Below are positions 1 to 6,326 of a DNA stretch of 8,916 nucleotides, piece by piece. Positions within the stretch are counted from its first letter, which is position 1; every line of letters starts with the position of its first letter. Both the position numbers and the translations under genes were made by a program. The notes beneath the pieces are model-generated. The model had not been told where the DNA came from, did not search any database, and was given only the letters and a program-made list of their open reading frames with translations. Source of the stretch: JALZAA01 sp046727755 (lineage in GTDB: Bacteria; Actinomycetota; Acidimicrobiia; IMCC26256; JACDBD01); NCBI GenBank assembly GCA_046727755.1, contig JBKPDG010000145.1, forward strand, positions 1 to 8,916. The letters are read 5' to 3'.

Positions 1-2
1 GC

Positions 3-695
3 GCCAAGATGCTCGTGAACGCGCTCGGTCCGCCGCCGCCGGATGTCATCGAGACCGCGCACGACGCCGGCGTGCTCGTCGGCGCGCTAGTCGGCGCGAA
101 GCAGCACGCCGAACGGCAGGTCGCTCAGGGCGTCGACGTCATCGTCGCCCAGGGCACCGAAGCCGGCGGTCACTGCGGCGAGATCGCGACGATGATTCTC
201 GTGCCGGAGGTTGTCGATGCGATCGGGCCCGACGTCCCGGTGCTGGCCGCCGGTGGCATCGCCACCGGCCGGCAGATGACGGCAGCTCTCGCGCTCGGTG
301 CCCAAGGTGTCTGGACGGGCTCCATGTGGCTGACAGTGGCCGAGGCCGACACCAACCCCGCCGCGCTGGAGAACATGCTCGCCGCAACCTCCCGTGACAC
401 CGTGCGGTCGCGGGTCATGACCGGCAAGCCGGCCCGGCAACTGCGCACCGCGTGGACGGAGGCGTGGGAGAGCGAGGACTCGCCCGGCCCGCTGCCGATG
501 CCGTTGCAGGGGATCATCTACAACTACGCCGCCCGCCGCGTCTCACGGGTCCAGCGCCGGGAGCTGTCCGGGTTCCCCGTCGGCCAGATCGTCGGCCGGC
601 TGAACGCGGTCCGCCCGACGAAGGACGTGATCTTCGAGATGGTCGAGGAGTGGATCGAGACCACGCAGCGGCTCAACACCCTGATCGACGCGTGA
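3..695 (+). CDS. Nitronate monooxygenase-family FMN protein, C-terminal part (5' end outside window)
   Basis: The reading frame is open to the left edge, so about the first third of a usual 330-375 residue protein is missing; the first in-frame ATG (position 9) is internal. What remains is the second half of an FMN-binding TIM barrel of the nitronate monooxygenase / 2-nitropropane dioxygenase family. Visible marks are the QGTEAGGH segment, whose histidine corresponds to the catalytic histidine of characterised bacterial members, and the phosphate-binding AAGGIATGRQ followed by ALGAQGVWTGS. The C-terminal region contains TGKPARQLRTAWTEAWE and VGQIVGR, seen in many actinobacterial members. Members oxidise nitronates, but several act as NAD(P)H-dependent reductases; IpdC of the steroid C/D-ring pathway is one, and this protein looks less like IpdC than like the general family. 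The stop codon overlaps the GTG start of the next gene (GTGA), so it is cotranscribed with a steroid-type CoA ligase. Family confident, substrate unknown. Confidence 0.85.
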   Translation, partial: AKMLVNALGPPPPDVIETAHDAGVLVGALVGAKQHAERQVAQGVDVIVAQGTEAGGHCGEIATMILVPEVVDAIGPDVPVLAAGGIATGRQMTAALALGAQGVWTGSMWLTVAEADTNPAALENMLAATSRDTVRSRVMTGKPARQLRTAWTEAWESEDSPGPLPMPLQGIIYNYAARRVSRVQRRELSGFPVGQIVGRLNAVRPTKDVIFEMVEEWIETTQRLNTLIDA

Positions 696-2308
696 ATCAG
701 GCGCCGACGTTCAACCTCGCCGATCTCTTCGAGCTCGTGGTCGACGCGGTCCCGGAGCGCGAAGCGCTCGTGGCCGGCGACGCCCGCCTGACGTTCACGG
801 AGCTCGACGAGCGGGCGAACCGAATCGCGAACCATCTGCTCGGGCTGGAGCTTGAGCCCGGCGCCAAGGTGGCGATCTACGGCTGGAACCGCGCCGAGTG
901 GGTCGAGTCGTTCTTCGGGGCGTTCAAGGCGCGGCTCGTTCCCGTCAACGTCAACTACAGGTACGTCGCCGACGAGCTGCATTACATCCTCGAGAACGCC
1001 GACGTCGAGGCGGTCGTCGTCGAGCGTTCGTTTCTGCCGCTGCTCCAGCGGCTTCAGCCCGAGCTCCCGTTGCTCCGCCACGTGGTGGTCCTCGACGACG
1101 GTGACGACACCGCCCTCGGCGACGCCGCGGCATACGAAAACGCGCTGGCCGCGGCGAGCCCGACGCGGCCAGCGCTGCCTCGGTCGGGCGACGACCTGTA
1201 CATCCTCTACACCGGCGGGACGACCGGGACGCCCAAGGGCGTGATGTGGCGCCATGAGGACATCTTCTTCGCCTCGCTCGGAGGGGGCGGCTTCGGACAG
1301 CCGCCGATCGCGACGCCGGAGGAGATCGCGGGGCGAGTCTGGCCCGAGGACGGCCGCGTCACCTCGCTGACGCTGGCGCCGATCATGCACGGCGCCGCTC
1401 AGTGGGGCATGTGCATCATGCTGTTCGGTGGCGGGAAGGTCGTCCTGTACACCCCGCACGGCTTCGATCCTCACGAGGCATGGCGGCTCGCCGAACGGGA
1501 GCGCGCCATGACGGTCATGGTCGTCGGCGACGCCATGGCCCGCCCGTTGGGCGAGGCGCTCGACGAGAAGTCGTACGACCTCACGTCGGTCGTCTCGGTC
1601 GGTTCCGGCGGCGCGGTGTTCTCCACCGCGGTGAAGGCAAAGCTCAGTGAGCATCTTCCGAACGCGCTCATGATCGACACGTTCGGCGCATCGGAGCTCG
1701 GCGCCAGCGGCTCGCAGTCCGACCCCGACGCGGGCCCGCGCTTCAACGCCATCGAGTCGATGTCGGTGCTCGGCGACGACCTCCGTCCCGTCGAGCCCGG
1801 GAGCGGCGAGGTCGGCCTACTTGCCCGGCGCGGCCACATCCCGCTCGGGTACTACAAGGACGAGGCGAAGACGGCGGCCACGTTCGTCACCGACCCCGAC
1901 GGTGTTCGCTGGTCGGTGCCCGGAGATCACGCCCGCATCGAGGCCGACGGGACCATCACGCTCCTCGGCCGCGGCTCGGGGTGCATCAACACCGGTGGCG
2001 AGAAGGTGTACCCGGAGGAGGTAGAAGCGGCGGTCAAGAGCCATCCCGACGTCTTCGACGCGGTCGTCGTCGGCGTACCCGACGACCGCTTCACGGAACG
2101 AGTGGCGGCGATCGTGCAGCCCCGCGCCGGCCGAACGCCCACGCTCGAGGACCTTGCGAGCCACTGCCGGACCACCATCGCCGGCTACAAGGTGCCGCGC
2201 GAGCTCAAGGTCGTCGATGCCGTCCAGCGCACGCCGTCCGGTAAAGCCGACTACCGCTGGGCGAAGCAGCAGTTCGAGACCGAGCACGCAGAGGAGTCGC
2301 GAGCGTGA
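692..2308 (+). CDS. fadD19: FadD19-like acyl-CoA / steroid-CoA ligase (adenylate-forming enzyme)
   Basis: Predicted 538-residue ANL-superfamily ligase that activates a carboxylate to its CoA thioester through an acyl-adenylate, in the cytoplasm. The start is the GTG overlapping the upstream stop (GTGA); the frame stays open further upstream, but family homology begins only at about residue 5 (FNLADLFE). Motifs: phosphate-binding TGGTTGTPKG at 174-183 followed by VMWRHEDI, GDAMARPL near 275, TFGASE at 330-335 (adenine/acyl region), PGDHAR at 410-415, GRGSGCINTGGEKVYPEEVE around 426-445 (hinge), and PSGKADYRWAK with catalytic Lys518 near the C terminus. These combinations, especially WRHEDI, GDAMARPL and GYYKDE, match my recollection of mycobacterial and rhodococcal FadD19, which activates C-24 sterol side-chain acids and is essential for C-24-branched sterol degradation. 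The downstream DUF35, Ltp4-like and Ltp3-like genes support the same role. Specificity for another fatty or aromatic acid cannot be excluded. Confidence 0.88.
   Translation: MNQAPTFNLADLFELVVDAVPEREALVAGDARLTFTELDERANRIANHLLGLELEPGAKVAIYGWNRAEWVESFFGAFKARLVPVNVNYRYVADELHYILENADVEAVVVERSFLPLLQRLQPELPLLRHVVVLDDGDDTALGDAAAYENALAAASPTRPALPRSGDDLYILYTGGTTGTPKGVMWRHEDIFFASLGGGGFGQPPIATPEEIAGRVWPEDGRVTSLTLAPIMHGAAQWGMCIMLFGGGKVVLYTPHGFDPHEAWRLAERERAMTVMVVGDAMARPLGEALDEKSYDLTSVVSVGSGGAVFSTAVKAKLSEHLPNALMIDTFGASELGASGSQSDPDAGPRFNAIESMSVLGDDLRPVEPGSGEVGLLARRGHIPLGYYKDEAKTAATFVTDPDGVRWSVPGDHARIEADGTITLLGRGSGCINTGGEKVYPEEVEAAVKSHPDVFDAVVVGVPDDRFTERVAAIVQPRAGRTPTLEDLASHCRTTIAGYKVPRELKVVDAVQRTPSGKADYRWAKQQFETEHAEESRA
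2291..2296 (+). promoter_or_regulatory. Ribosome binding site for the DUF35 gene
   Basis: GAGGAG lies inside the end of the ligase gene, eight bases before the GTG at 2305. It supports that GTG, which overlaps the ligase stop as GTGA, as the real start. Confidence 0.6.
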
Positions 2309-3297
2309 CGACGCTGCCGAACGTCGAGATGACGTTGGAGTACCCGTACACCCGCACGACGGGCCCGGTGCTGGGCCCGTTCCTCACCGGCCTGCGCGAC
2401 GGTCGCATCCTGGGCAACCGATGCCGCGACCGGGTGCTCTGCCCGCCACTCGAATACGACCCCGAGACGAGCGAGTCGCTCGAGCCGGACTTCGTGGAGG
2501 TCGGGCCGGGCGGGACGGTCCGGTCGTGGACCTGGGTCGCCCACCCGACGCCGAAGCATCCCTACGATCATCCGTTCGCGTTCGCGTTGATCCAGCTCGA
2601 CGGCGCCGACACCGCGATCGTCCACGCAGTGGACGCCGCGTCCATTGACGAGATGGCGACGGGGACGCGCGTCGCCGCCCAGTTCCGCGACGAGCGCTAC
2701 GGCGCGATCACCGACATGTACTTCGTGCCCGAAGCCGCGGCCCGCGCCCAGGACATCACCGCCGGCGACGAGCCGGTCACGATCACCGAGCATCTGGTGT
2801 CGTTGAGGATCAGCGAGCCGCTCTATCCCCATCGGGCGCGGTTCGCGCAGGGGCTGCTCGAGGGACGCATCGTCGGTCAACGTTCGCCGGCGAGCGGCAA
2901 GGTGTACGTGCCGAGCAACGGCTACGACAACCTCGAGCGTGTCGAGATGACCGAGGCCGACGACGTCGAGGTGGCCGACCGAGGCGCGGTCAGCTCGTTC
3001 ACGGTCATCACGCCCGTGCAGTACTACGGGCAGAAGGAGACCGACCCGTACATCCGCGCGTCGATCCTCCTGGACGGCGCCGATCAGCCGATCACCGGCG
3101 TCGACATCCGCGACATCCCGTTCGATCAGTTCCGCGTCGGCATGCGCGTGCAAGCCGTCTGGAAGCCGTCCGCCGAGCGGGACGTCAGCGACCTCGGCAA
3201 CCGCTACGGCGGCGCTTGGGAGGGCGTGATCCTGCGCTGGGAGCCCACGGGGGAGCCCGACGTCGACCCCCGACCATTGCAGGAGTTCGCGTTCTGA
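2305..3297 (+). CDS. Tandem two-module DUF35 (OB-fold) protein, Rv3521-like thiolase/aldolase partner
   Basis: Predicted 330-residue protein with two successive DUF35-type modules. Module 1 covers about residues 18-140 (helix PVLGPFLTGLRDGRILGNR, then beta-rich VRSWTWVAH, HPFAFALIQLDG, GTRVAAQF). Module 2 covers about 172-312 (RARFAQGLLEGRIVGQR, SSFTVITPVQYYG, ILLDGADQPITG, GMRVQAVW). DUF35 proteins typically pair with thiolase-fold enzymes; the DUF35 domain of ChsH2 is needed by the steroid aldolase Ltp2. The length and position just before Ltp4/Ltp3-like genes resemble M. tuberculosis Rv3521 (about 300 residues, from memory). The N-terminal zinc ribbon is eroded: module 1 keeps only Cys40 and Cys46, and module 2 has SPAS (Ser194, Ser197) where CPxC is usual. 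A structural or acyl-CoA-positioning role without zinc is therefore likely. The gene starts at the GTG overlapping the ligase stop. Family confident, exact partner inferred. Confidence 0.85.
   Translation: MTTLPNVEMTLEYPYTRTTGPVLGPFLTGLRDGRILGNRCRDRVLCPPLEYDPETSESLEPDFVEVGPGGTVRSWTWVAHPTPKHPYDHPFAFALIQLDGADTAIVHAVDAASIDEMATGTRVAAQFRDERYGAITDMYFVPEAAARAQDITAGDEPVTITEHLVSLRISEPLYPHRARFAQGLLEGRIVGQRSPASGKVYVPSNGYDNLERVEMTEADDVEVADRGAVSSFTVITPVQYYGQKETDPYIRASILLDGADQPITGVDIRDIPFDQFRVGMRVQAVWKPSAERDVSDLGNRYGGAWEGVILRWEPTGEPDVDPRPLQEFAF
3281..3285 (+). promoter_or_regulatory. Ribosome binding site for the Ltp4-like gene; start ambiguous
   Basis: AGGAG lies within the last codons of the DUF35 gene. 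It is 17 bases from the first conventional in-frame start (GTG 3303) but eight bases from an in-frame CTG at 3294, which overlaps the DUF35 stop as CTGA. Its position therefore raises the possibility of a CTG start. Confidence 0.4.
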
Positions 3298-3302
3298 GCG
3301 GC

Positions 3303-4361
3303 GTGCCTCACGAGGTCGCGGTCGTCGCGACGTCGCAGACGAGCTCGTACCGGCGTTTCGACGACTCCGAGCCCAAGCTCATCATGCGCTGCGTCAACGA
3401 TGTGCTGGAGCGCACGGGGCTGCACCGGGACGAGCTCGAGTTCACGATCGCCGGGAGCTGTGACTACCTCTCCGGCATGCCGTTCGCGTTCGTGATGAAC
3501 ATCGACGGGGTGGGGGCGTGGCCCCCGGTGTACGAGAGCCACGTCGAGATGGACGGCGCCTGGGCGCTGTTCGAAGCCTGGTTGCGCCTGCAGCTGGGTG
3601 ACATCGACATCGCGCTCGTGATCGGGTCCGGGAAGTCGTCGCCGGGCCGGCCCCGCGAGGTGTTTCCGCTCCAGACCGATCCCTACGTGATGGCGCCACT
3701 CGGGTTGGACCCGGTGTCGCTGGCGGGCATCCAGGCCCGGGCGCTCCTCGACGCGGGCCAGGCGACCGAACGCGACTTCGCCGAGGTCGTCGCCCGCAGC
3801 CGGCGCGACGCGCAACAGAATGCGCACGCGCAGGTCACCAGCGACCGGTCGGTCGACGAGCTGCTGGCCGAGCCGTACTTCTCCGCACCGTTACGCATGC
3901 ACGACCTGCCGCCCATCTCGGACGGCGCGGCGGCGATGGTCATCGCCTCCGATGAGCGGGCCCGCGAGCTCACGGACAATCCGGCGTGGATCCGGGCGAT
4001 GGACCACCGCATCGAGTCGCACCATCTCGGACTGCGGGACCTGACGCGCTCGATCTCGACGGAGCTCGCGGCCGAGCGCATCGGGCTGGCCGACGGGCCC
4101 GTCGATGTCGCCGAGCTGATGGTCAACTACAGCCCCGAGGAGGTCGTCCTGCGCGATGCGCTCGGCCTGTCCGACGGGACGACCGTCAACCCCTCCGGTG
4201 GTCCGCTGGCCGGACACCCCGTCATGGCCACCGGGTTGATCCGGATCATCGAGGTCGCCGACCGGATCCACGCAGGCTCGGCGAGCCGGGGCGTCGCGCA
4301 CGCGTCGAGCGGACCGTGCCTGCAGCAGAACCTGCTGTGCGTGCTCGAAGGGACCGCGTGA
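3303..4361 (+). CDS. ltp4: Ltp4-like thiolase-fold protein, probable steroid side-chain retro-aldolase
   Basis: Predicted 352 residues from GTG 3303 (355 if the CTG at 3294 is used); M. tuberculosis Ltp4 is about the same length by memory. The fold is that of SCP-x / lipid-transfer thiolases: N-terminal VAVVATSQT, central SDGAAAMVIASDE (206-218), and C-terminal VNPSGGPLAGHPVMATG (295-311) with the GHP histidine kept. Where thiolases carry the nucleophilic cysteine (family pattern NNCSTGSTAL), this protein reads HVEMDGAWAL, putting Glu82 in that place, so ordinary thiolysis by the known mechanism is unlikely. Cysteine-less relatives such as Ltp2 cleave beta-hydroxy steroid-CoA esters by retro-aldol reaction together with a DUF35 protein, and that partner gene ends five bases upstream. 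Rhodococcal ltp3 and ltp4 were assigned as putative aldol-lyases for C-24-branched sterol side chains. Orthology is based on order, length and motifs, without a search. Confidence 0.82.
   Translation: MPHEVAVVATSQTSSYRRFDDSEPKLIMRCVNDVLERTGLHRDELEFTIAGSCDYLSGMPFAFVMNIDGVGAWPPVYESHVEMDGAWALFEAWLRLQLGDIDIALVIGSGKSSPGRPREVFPLQTDPYVMAPLGLDPVSLAGIQARALLDAGQATERDFAEVVARSRRDAQQNAHAQVTSDRSVDELLAEPYFSAPLRMHDLPPISDGAAAMVIASDERARELTDNPAWIRAMDHRIESHHLGLRDLTRSISTELAAERIGLADGPVDVAELMVNYSPEEVVLRDALGLSDGTTVNPSGGPLAGHPVMATGLIRIIEVADRIHAGSASRGVAHASSGPCLQQNLLCVLEGTA
4347..4353 (+). promoter_or_regulatory. Ribosome binding site for the Ltp3-like gene
   Basis: GAAGGGA at the end of the ltp4-like gene lies seven bases before ATG 4361 and only four before the in-frame GTG 4358. 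The spacing favours the ATG, which overlaps the upstream stop by one base (TGATG). Confidence 0.5.
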
Positions 4362-5515
4362 TGGCGCGGCCGTGTGCGGTCGTTGGCATCGGCCAGACGG
4401 ACTACCGCCGCCAGCTCGACGTGACGCTCGACGGACTCGTGCGCTGGGCCGCCCTCGACGCCCTCGAGGACGCCGGCATGACGTTCGCCGACATCGACGC
4501 GATCGTGATCGGCAAGGCCCCCGACGCGCTCGAAGCCGTGATGATGCCGGAGCTGTCGCTGGCCGACGCGCTCGGCGCGGTGGGCAAGCCGATCCACCGC
4601 GTCCACACCGCCGGCTCGGTGGGCGCGTCGACGGCAATCACCGGCGCGATCCTCGTCGAGTCGGGCCGGTACGAACGCGTGCTCGTCGTCTGCTACGAGA
4701 AGCAGTCCGAGGGCAACGCGACGTGGGCGCTGTCGGGCGGCCGATCCGGGGGCCAGGGCGCGGGGGGAACCTTCGCACCGTGGATCCGCAGCTACATCTC
4801 CCGCTCCGGCGCGCCCGAGCACATCGGGTGGAAGATCGCAGTCAAGGACCGGCGCAACGCGCTGAAGAACCCGCACGCGCACCTGAGGATCGACGACATC
4901 TCGATCGAGAAGGTGAAGGAGTCCCCGATGTTGTGGGATCCGCTGCACTTCCTCGAGTCGTGCCCGTCGTCGGACGGCGCAGCTGCCGTCGTGCTGGCGA
5001 GTGAGGAGGTCGCGCGGCGCAGCCCGCGCCCGCCGGCATGGGTCATCGCCCACGCCAAGCGCACGGAGTTCAGCTCGTTTCCCGGTCGCGACACCGTGCG
5101 GCCGGTGGCGGGTGTGGATTGCGCCGAGGCGCTCTACGAGAAGGCGGGCGTCACGGACCCGCTGGGCCAGATCGACTGCGCCGAGCTGTACGTCCCCTTC
5201 TCGTGGTACGAGCCGATGTGGCTCGAGGGGCACCTCATCACGCCCGCGGGCGACGGATGGAAACTGACCGACGCAGGGGAGACGGAGCTCGGCGGGGGGT
5301 TCCCCGTGAACCCGTCCGGCGGGGTGCTGTCGTCGAACCCGATCGGCGCGTCGGGGCTCATCCGGTGCCTCGAGGCGGCCAACCAGGTGCGGGGCACGGC
5401 GGGGGACTACCAGGTGGACGGGGCCGACGTCGCGCTCGGTCACGCCTACGGCGGCGCGGCCCAGTACTTCGCCATGTGGATCGTGAGCTCCGAGCTGCAA
5501 CCGGACTTCGGCTGA
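4361..5515 (+). CDS. ltp3: Ltp3-like thiolase-fold protein, probable steroid side-chain retro-aldolase
   Basis: Predicted 384 residues. Thiolase-fold landmarks are CAVVGIGQTDY at the N terminus, SDGAAAVVLASEE (204-216), CAELYVPFSWYE (273-284), NPSGG (317-321), SNPIGASG (325-332) and GHAYGG (360-365). Three catalytic thiolase positions are changed: the nucleophile region reads TAGSVGAST, with Gly85 in place of Cys; the usual GHPxGATG histidine is Asn326; and the usual C-terminal CxG cysteine region is HAYGG, which supplies Tyr363 instead. Tyrosines are the proposed catalytic groups in the Ltp2 aldolase, so this pattern fits an aldolase better than a thiolase. Order and length match Ltp3 next to Ltp4 in M. 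tuberculosis, and rhodococcal Ltp3 is implicated in C-24-branched sterol side-chain cleavage. Translation is coupled to the upstream gene. Whether the two thiolase-fold proteins are separate enzymes or a heteromer with the DUF35 protein is unknown. Confidence 0.84.
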   Translation: MARPCAVVGIGQTDYRRQLDVTLDGLVRWAALDALEDAGMTFADIDAIVIGKAPDALEAVMMPELSLADALGAVGKPIHRVHTAGSVGASTAITGAILVESGRYERVLVVCYEKQSEGNATWALSGGRSGGQGAGGTFAPWIRSYISRSGAPEHIGWKIAVKDRRNALKNPHAHLRIDDISIEKVKESPMLWDPLHFLESCPSSDGAAAVVLASEEVARRSPRPPAWVIAHAKRTEFSSFPGRDTVRPVAGVDCAEALYEKAGVTDPLGQIDCAELYVPFSWYEPMWLEGHLITPAGDGWKLTDAGETELGGGFPVNPSGGVLSSNPIGASGLIRCLEAANQVRGTAGDYQVDGADVALGHAYGGAAQYFAMWIVSSELQPDFG

Positions 5516-5516
5516 G

Positions 5517-6011
5517 ATGACGAGGCGCGACGACCTGCGCCGGGTCGATCAGGCGCTGGCGCGCATCGCGCGCATGGCGACGGGCCGTGAGGGCGCCCGC
5601 ATGCGGTCGGAGCGGTCGGGCGTCCATCTCTCGCAGCCCGCGGTCACCATCCTCGCCGCGTTGCGTATTGCCGGCGCCGTGCGCCTGTCGGAGCTGGCGC
5701 GGTTGACGGGTCTCGAGGCGCCGCTCGTCAGCCGGGAGGTGGGCGACCTCGGCGCGAGCGGGCACGTGCGGCGGAAGGTGGACCCGACCGACGGACGGGC
5801 CGGCATCGTCGGCCTCACGCCCAAGGGGCGGCGGGCGTCGGAGTCGTATCGGGCGGCCGCCGACGAGATCATGGCGGAGGTGTTGTCGTCGTGGTCGGCC
5901 GCCGATCTGCACGACCTGGCGTCGCACCTCGAGCGGCTGGTGCGCGAGTTTGCCGCGCCGTCCCGGAGCCGCTCCGGTCACAGGCCACTGCCGGTGCGCG
6001 TGGAGCGCTGA
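5517..6011 (+). CDS. MarR-family transcriptional regulator closing the operon
   Basis: Predicted 164 residues with a winged helix-turn-helix of MarR type: helix QPAVTILAAL (40-49), first HTH helix LSELARLTGL (58-67), recognition helix around 68-80 (APLVSREVGDLGA), and wing VRRKVDPTDGRAGIVGLTPK (84-103) holding the conserved D-x-R turn. Helical flanks for dimerisation lie on both sides; the last 20 residues are basic and serine-rich and probably disordered. The ATG follows the ltp3-like stop after one base, so it is very probably the last gene of the same transcript. MarR proteins usually repress and release DNA on binding a small ligand; an acyl-CoA or sterol intermediate made by this operon would be a natural ligand, but that is inference. 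Its operator is probably upstream of the operon, outside the window. Known mycobacterial sterol regulators KstR and KstR2 are TetR-family, so this would be a different control scheme. Confidence 0.88.
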   Translation: MTRRDDLRRVDQALARIARMATGREGARMRSERSGVHLSQPAVTILAALRIAGAVRLSELARLTGLEAPLVSREVGDLGASGHVRRKVDPTDGRAGIVGLTPKGRRASESYRAAADEIMAEVLSSWSAADLHDLASHLERLVREFAAPSRSRSGHRPLPVRVER

Positions 6012-6263
6012 TCAGGAAGACGAAGTGACGCGCCGGCGGAGTACGCGGCGGCGCGGCCGCGGTGGCAGACGGCGGTCGTCGGCCTTGCGCGGCTTCCACC
6101 GCCAGAACTCCTCGTCGGGGACGTCCATGCGGACGGCTCCGTCTGGTGTGGGAGAGACGTTCAGCCGTCGGTTCCGGCGCCGGCGCACCAACAGATACCC
6201 GGCGGTGAGCACCAGGAGACCCACGACCGCGGCGACGGCAATCACCAGGCCACTCATCGCCAC
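6012..6263 (-). CDS. Small single-pass membrane protein of unknown function
   Basis: Predicted 83 residues from GTG 6263, or 81 from ATG 6257; I see no clear ribosome binding site for either. Residues 5-26 are a clean hydrophobic segment (GLVIAVAAVVGLLVLTAGYL and on) followed at once by RRRRNRR, a stop-transfer pattern predicting an outside N terminus and a basic cytoplasmic tail. The middle contains DVPDEEFWRWKPRK, and the tail is very arginine-rich. No family recognised. It is tail-to-tail with the MarR gene with no gap: the two stop codons together form TGATCA (6009-6014). It is divergent from the NuoF-like gene. The overlapping plus-strand frame here is arginine/threonine-rich without any domain, so the minus-strand reading is preferred, mainly because of the membrane segment. 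Confidence 0.6.
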   Translation of the reverse strand: MAMSGLVIAVAAVVGLLVLTAGYLLVRRRRNRRLNVSPTPDGAVRMDVPDEEFWRWKPRKADDRRLPPRPRRRVLRRRVTSSS

Positions 6264-6301
6264 AACGATACGTTCGGCCGTTGCGCGAGTGGCGGATGGT
6301 C

Positions 6302-6317
6302 CGGTTCACGACAACCG
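6302..6317. promoter_or_regulatory. Inverted repeat in the divergent gap before the NuoF-like gene
   Basis: CGGTT-CACGAC-AACCG is a perfect 5-base inverted repeat with a 6-base spacer, ending nine bases before ATG 6327. It lies in the 63-base gap between two divergent genes (6264-6326), which must hold at least one promoter. I see no convincing -35/-10 pair. A second small palindrome, AACG-ATA-CGTT, sits at 6264-6274. Either could be an operator; both are short enough to arise by chance. Confidence 0.22.
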
Positions 6318-6326
6318 AAACGGGGA

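Noticed and set aside
452..691. Upstream extension of the CoA ligase frame (618 residues in total)
   Set aside because: The extra residues read as arginine/proline-rich shadow of the flavoprotein gene; family homology begins just after GTG 692.
524..1654. Minus-strand open frame opposite the CoA ligase
   Set aside because: Shadow of the ligase frame; low-complexity R/E/V/D content and no motifs.
4127..5500. Long minus-strand open frame of 457 codons opposite the Ltp3-like gene
   Set aside because: Composition is typical of GC-rich antisense shadow (R, V, D, H rich), with no recognisable domain, and it lies opposite a clear thiolase-fold gene.
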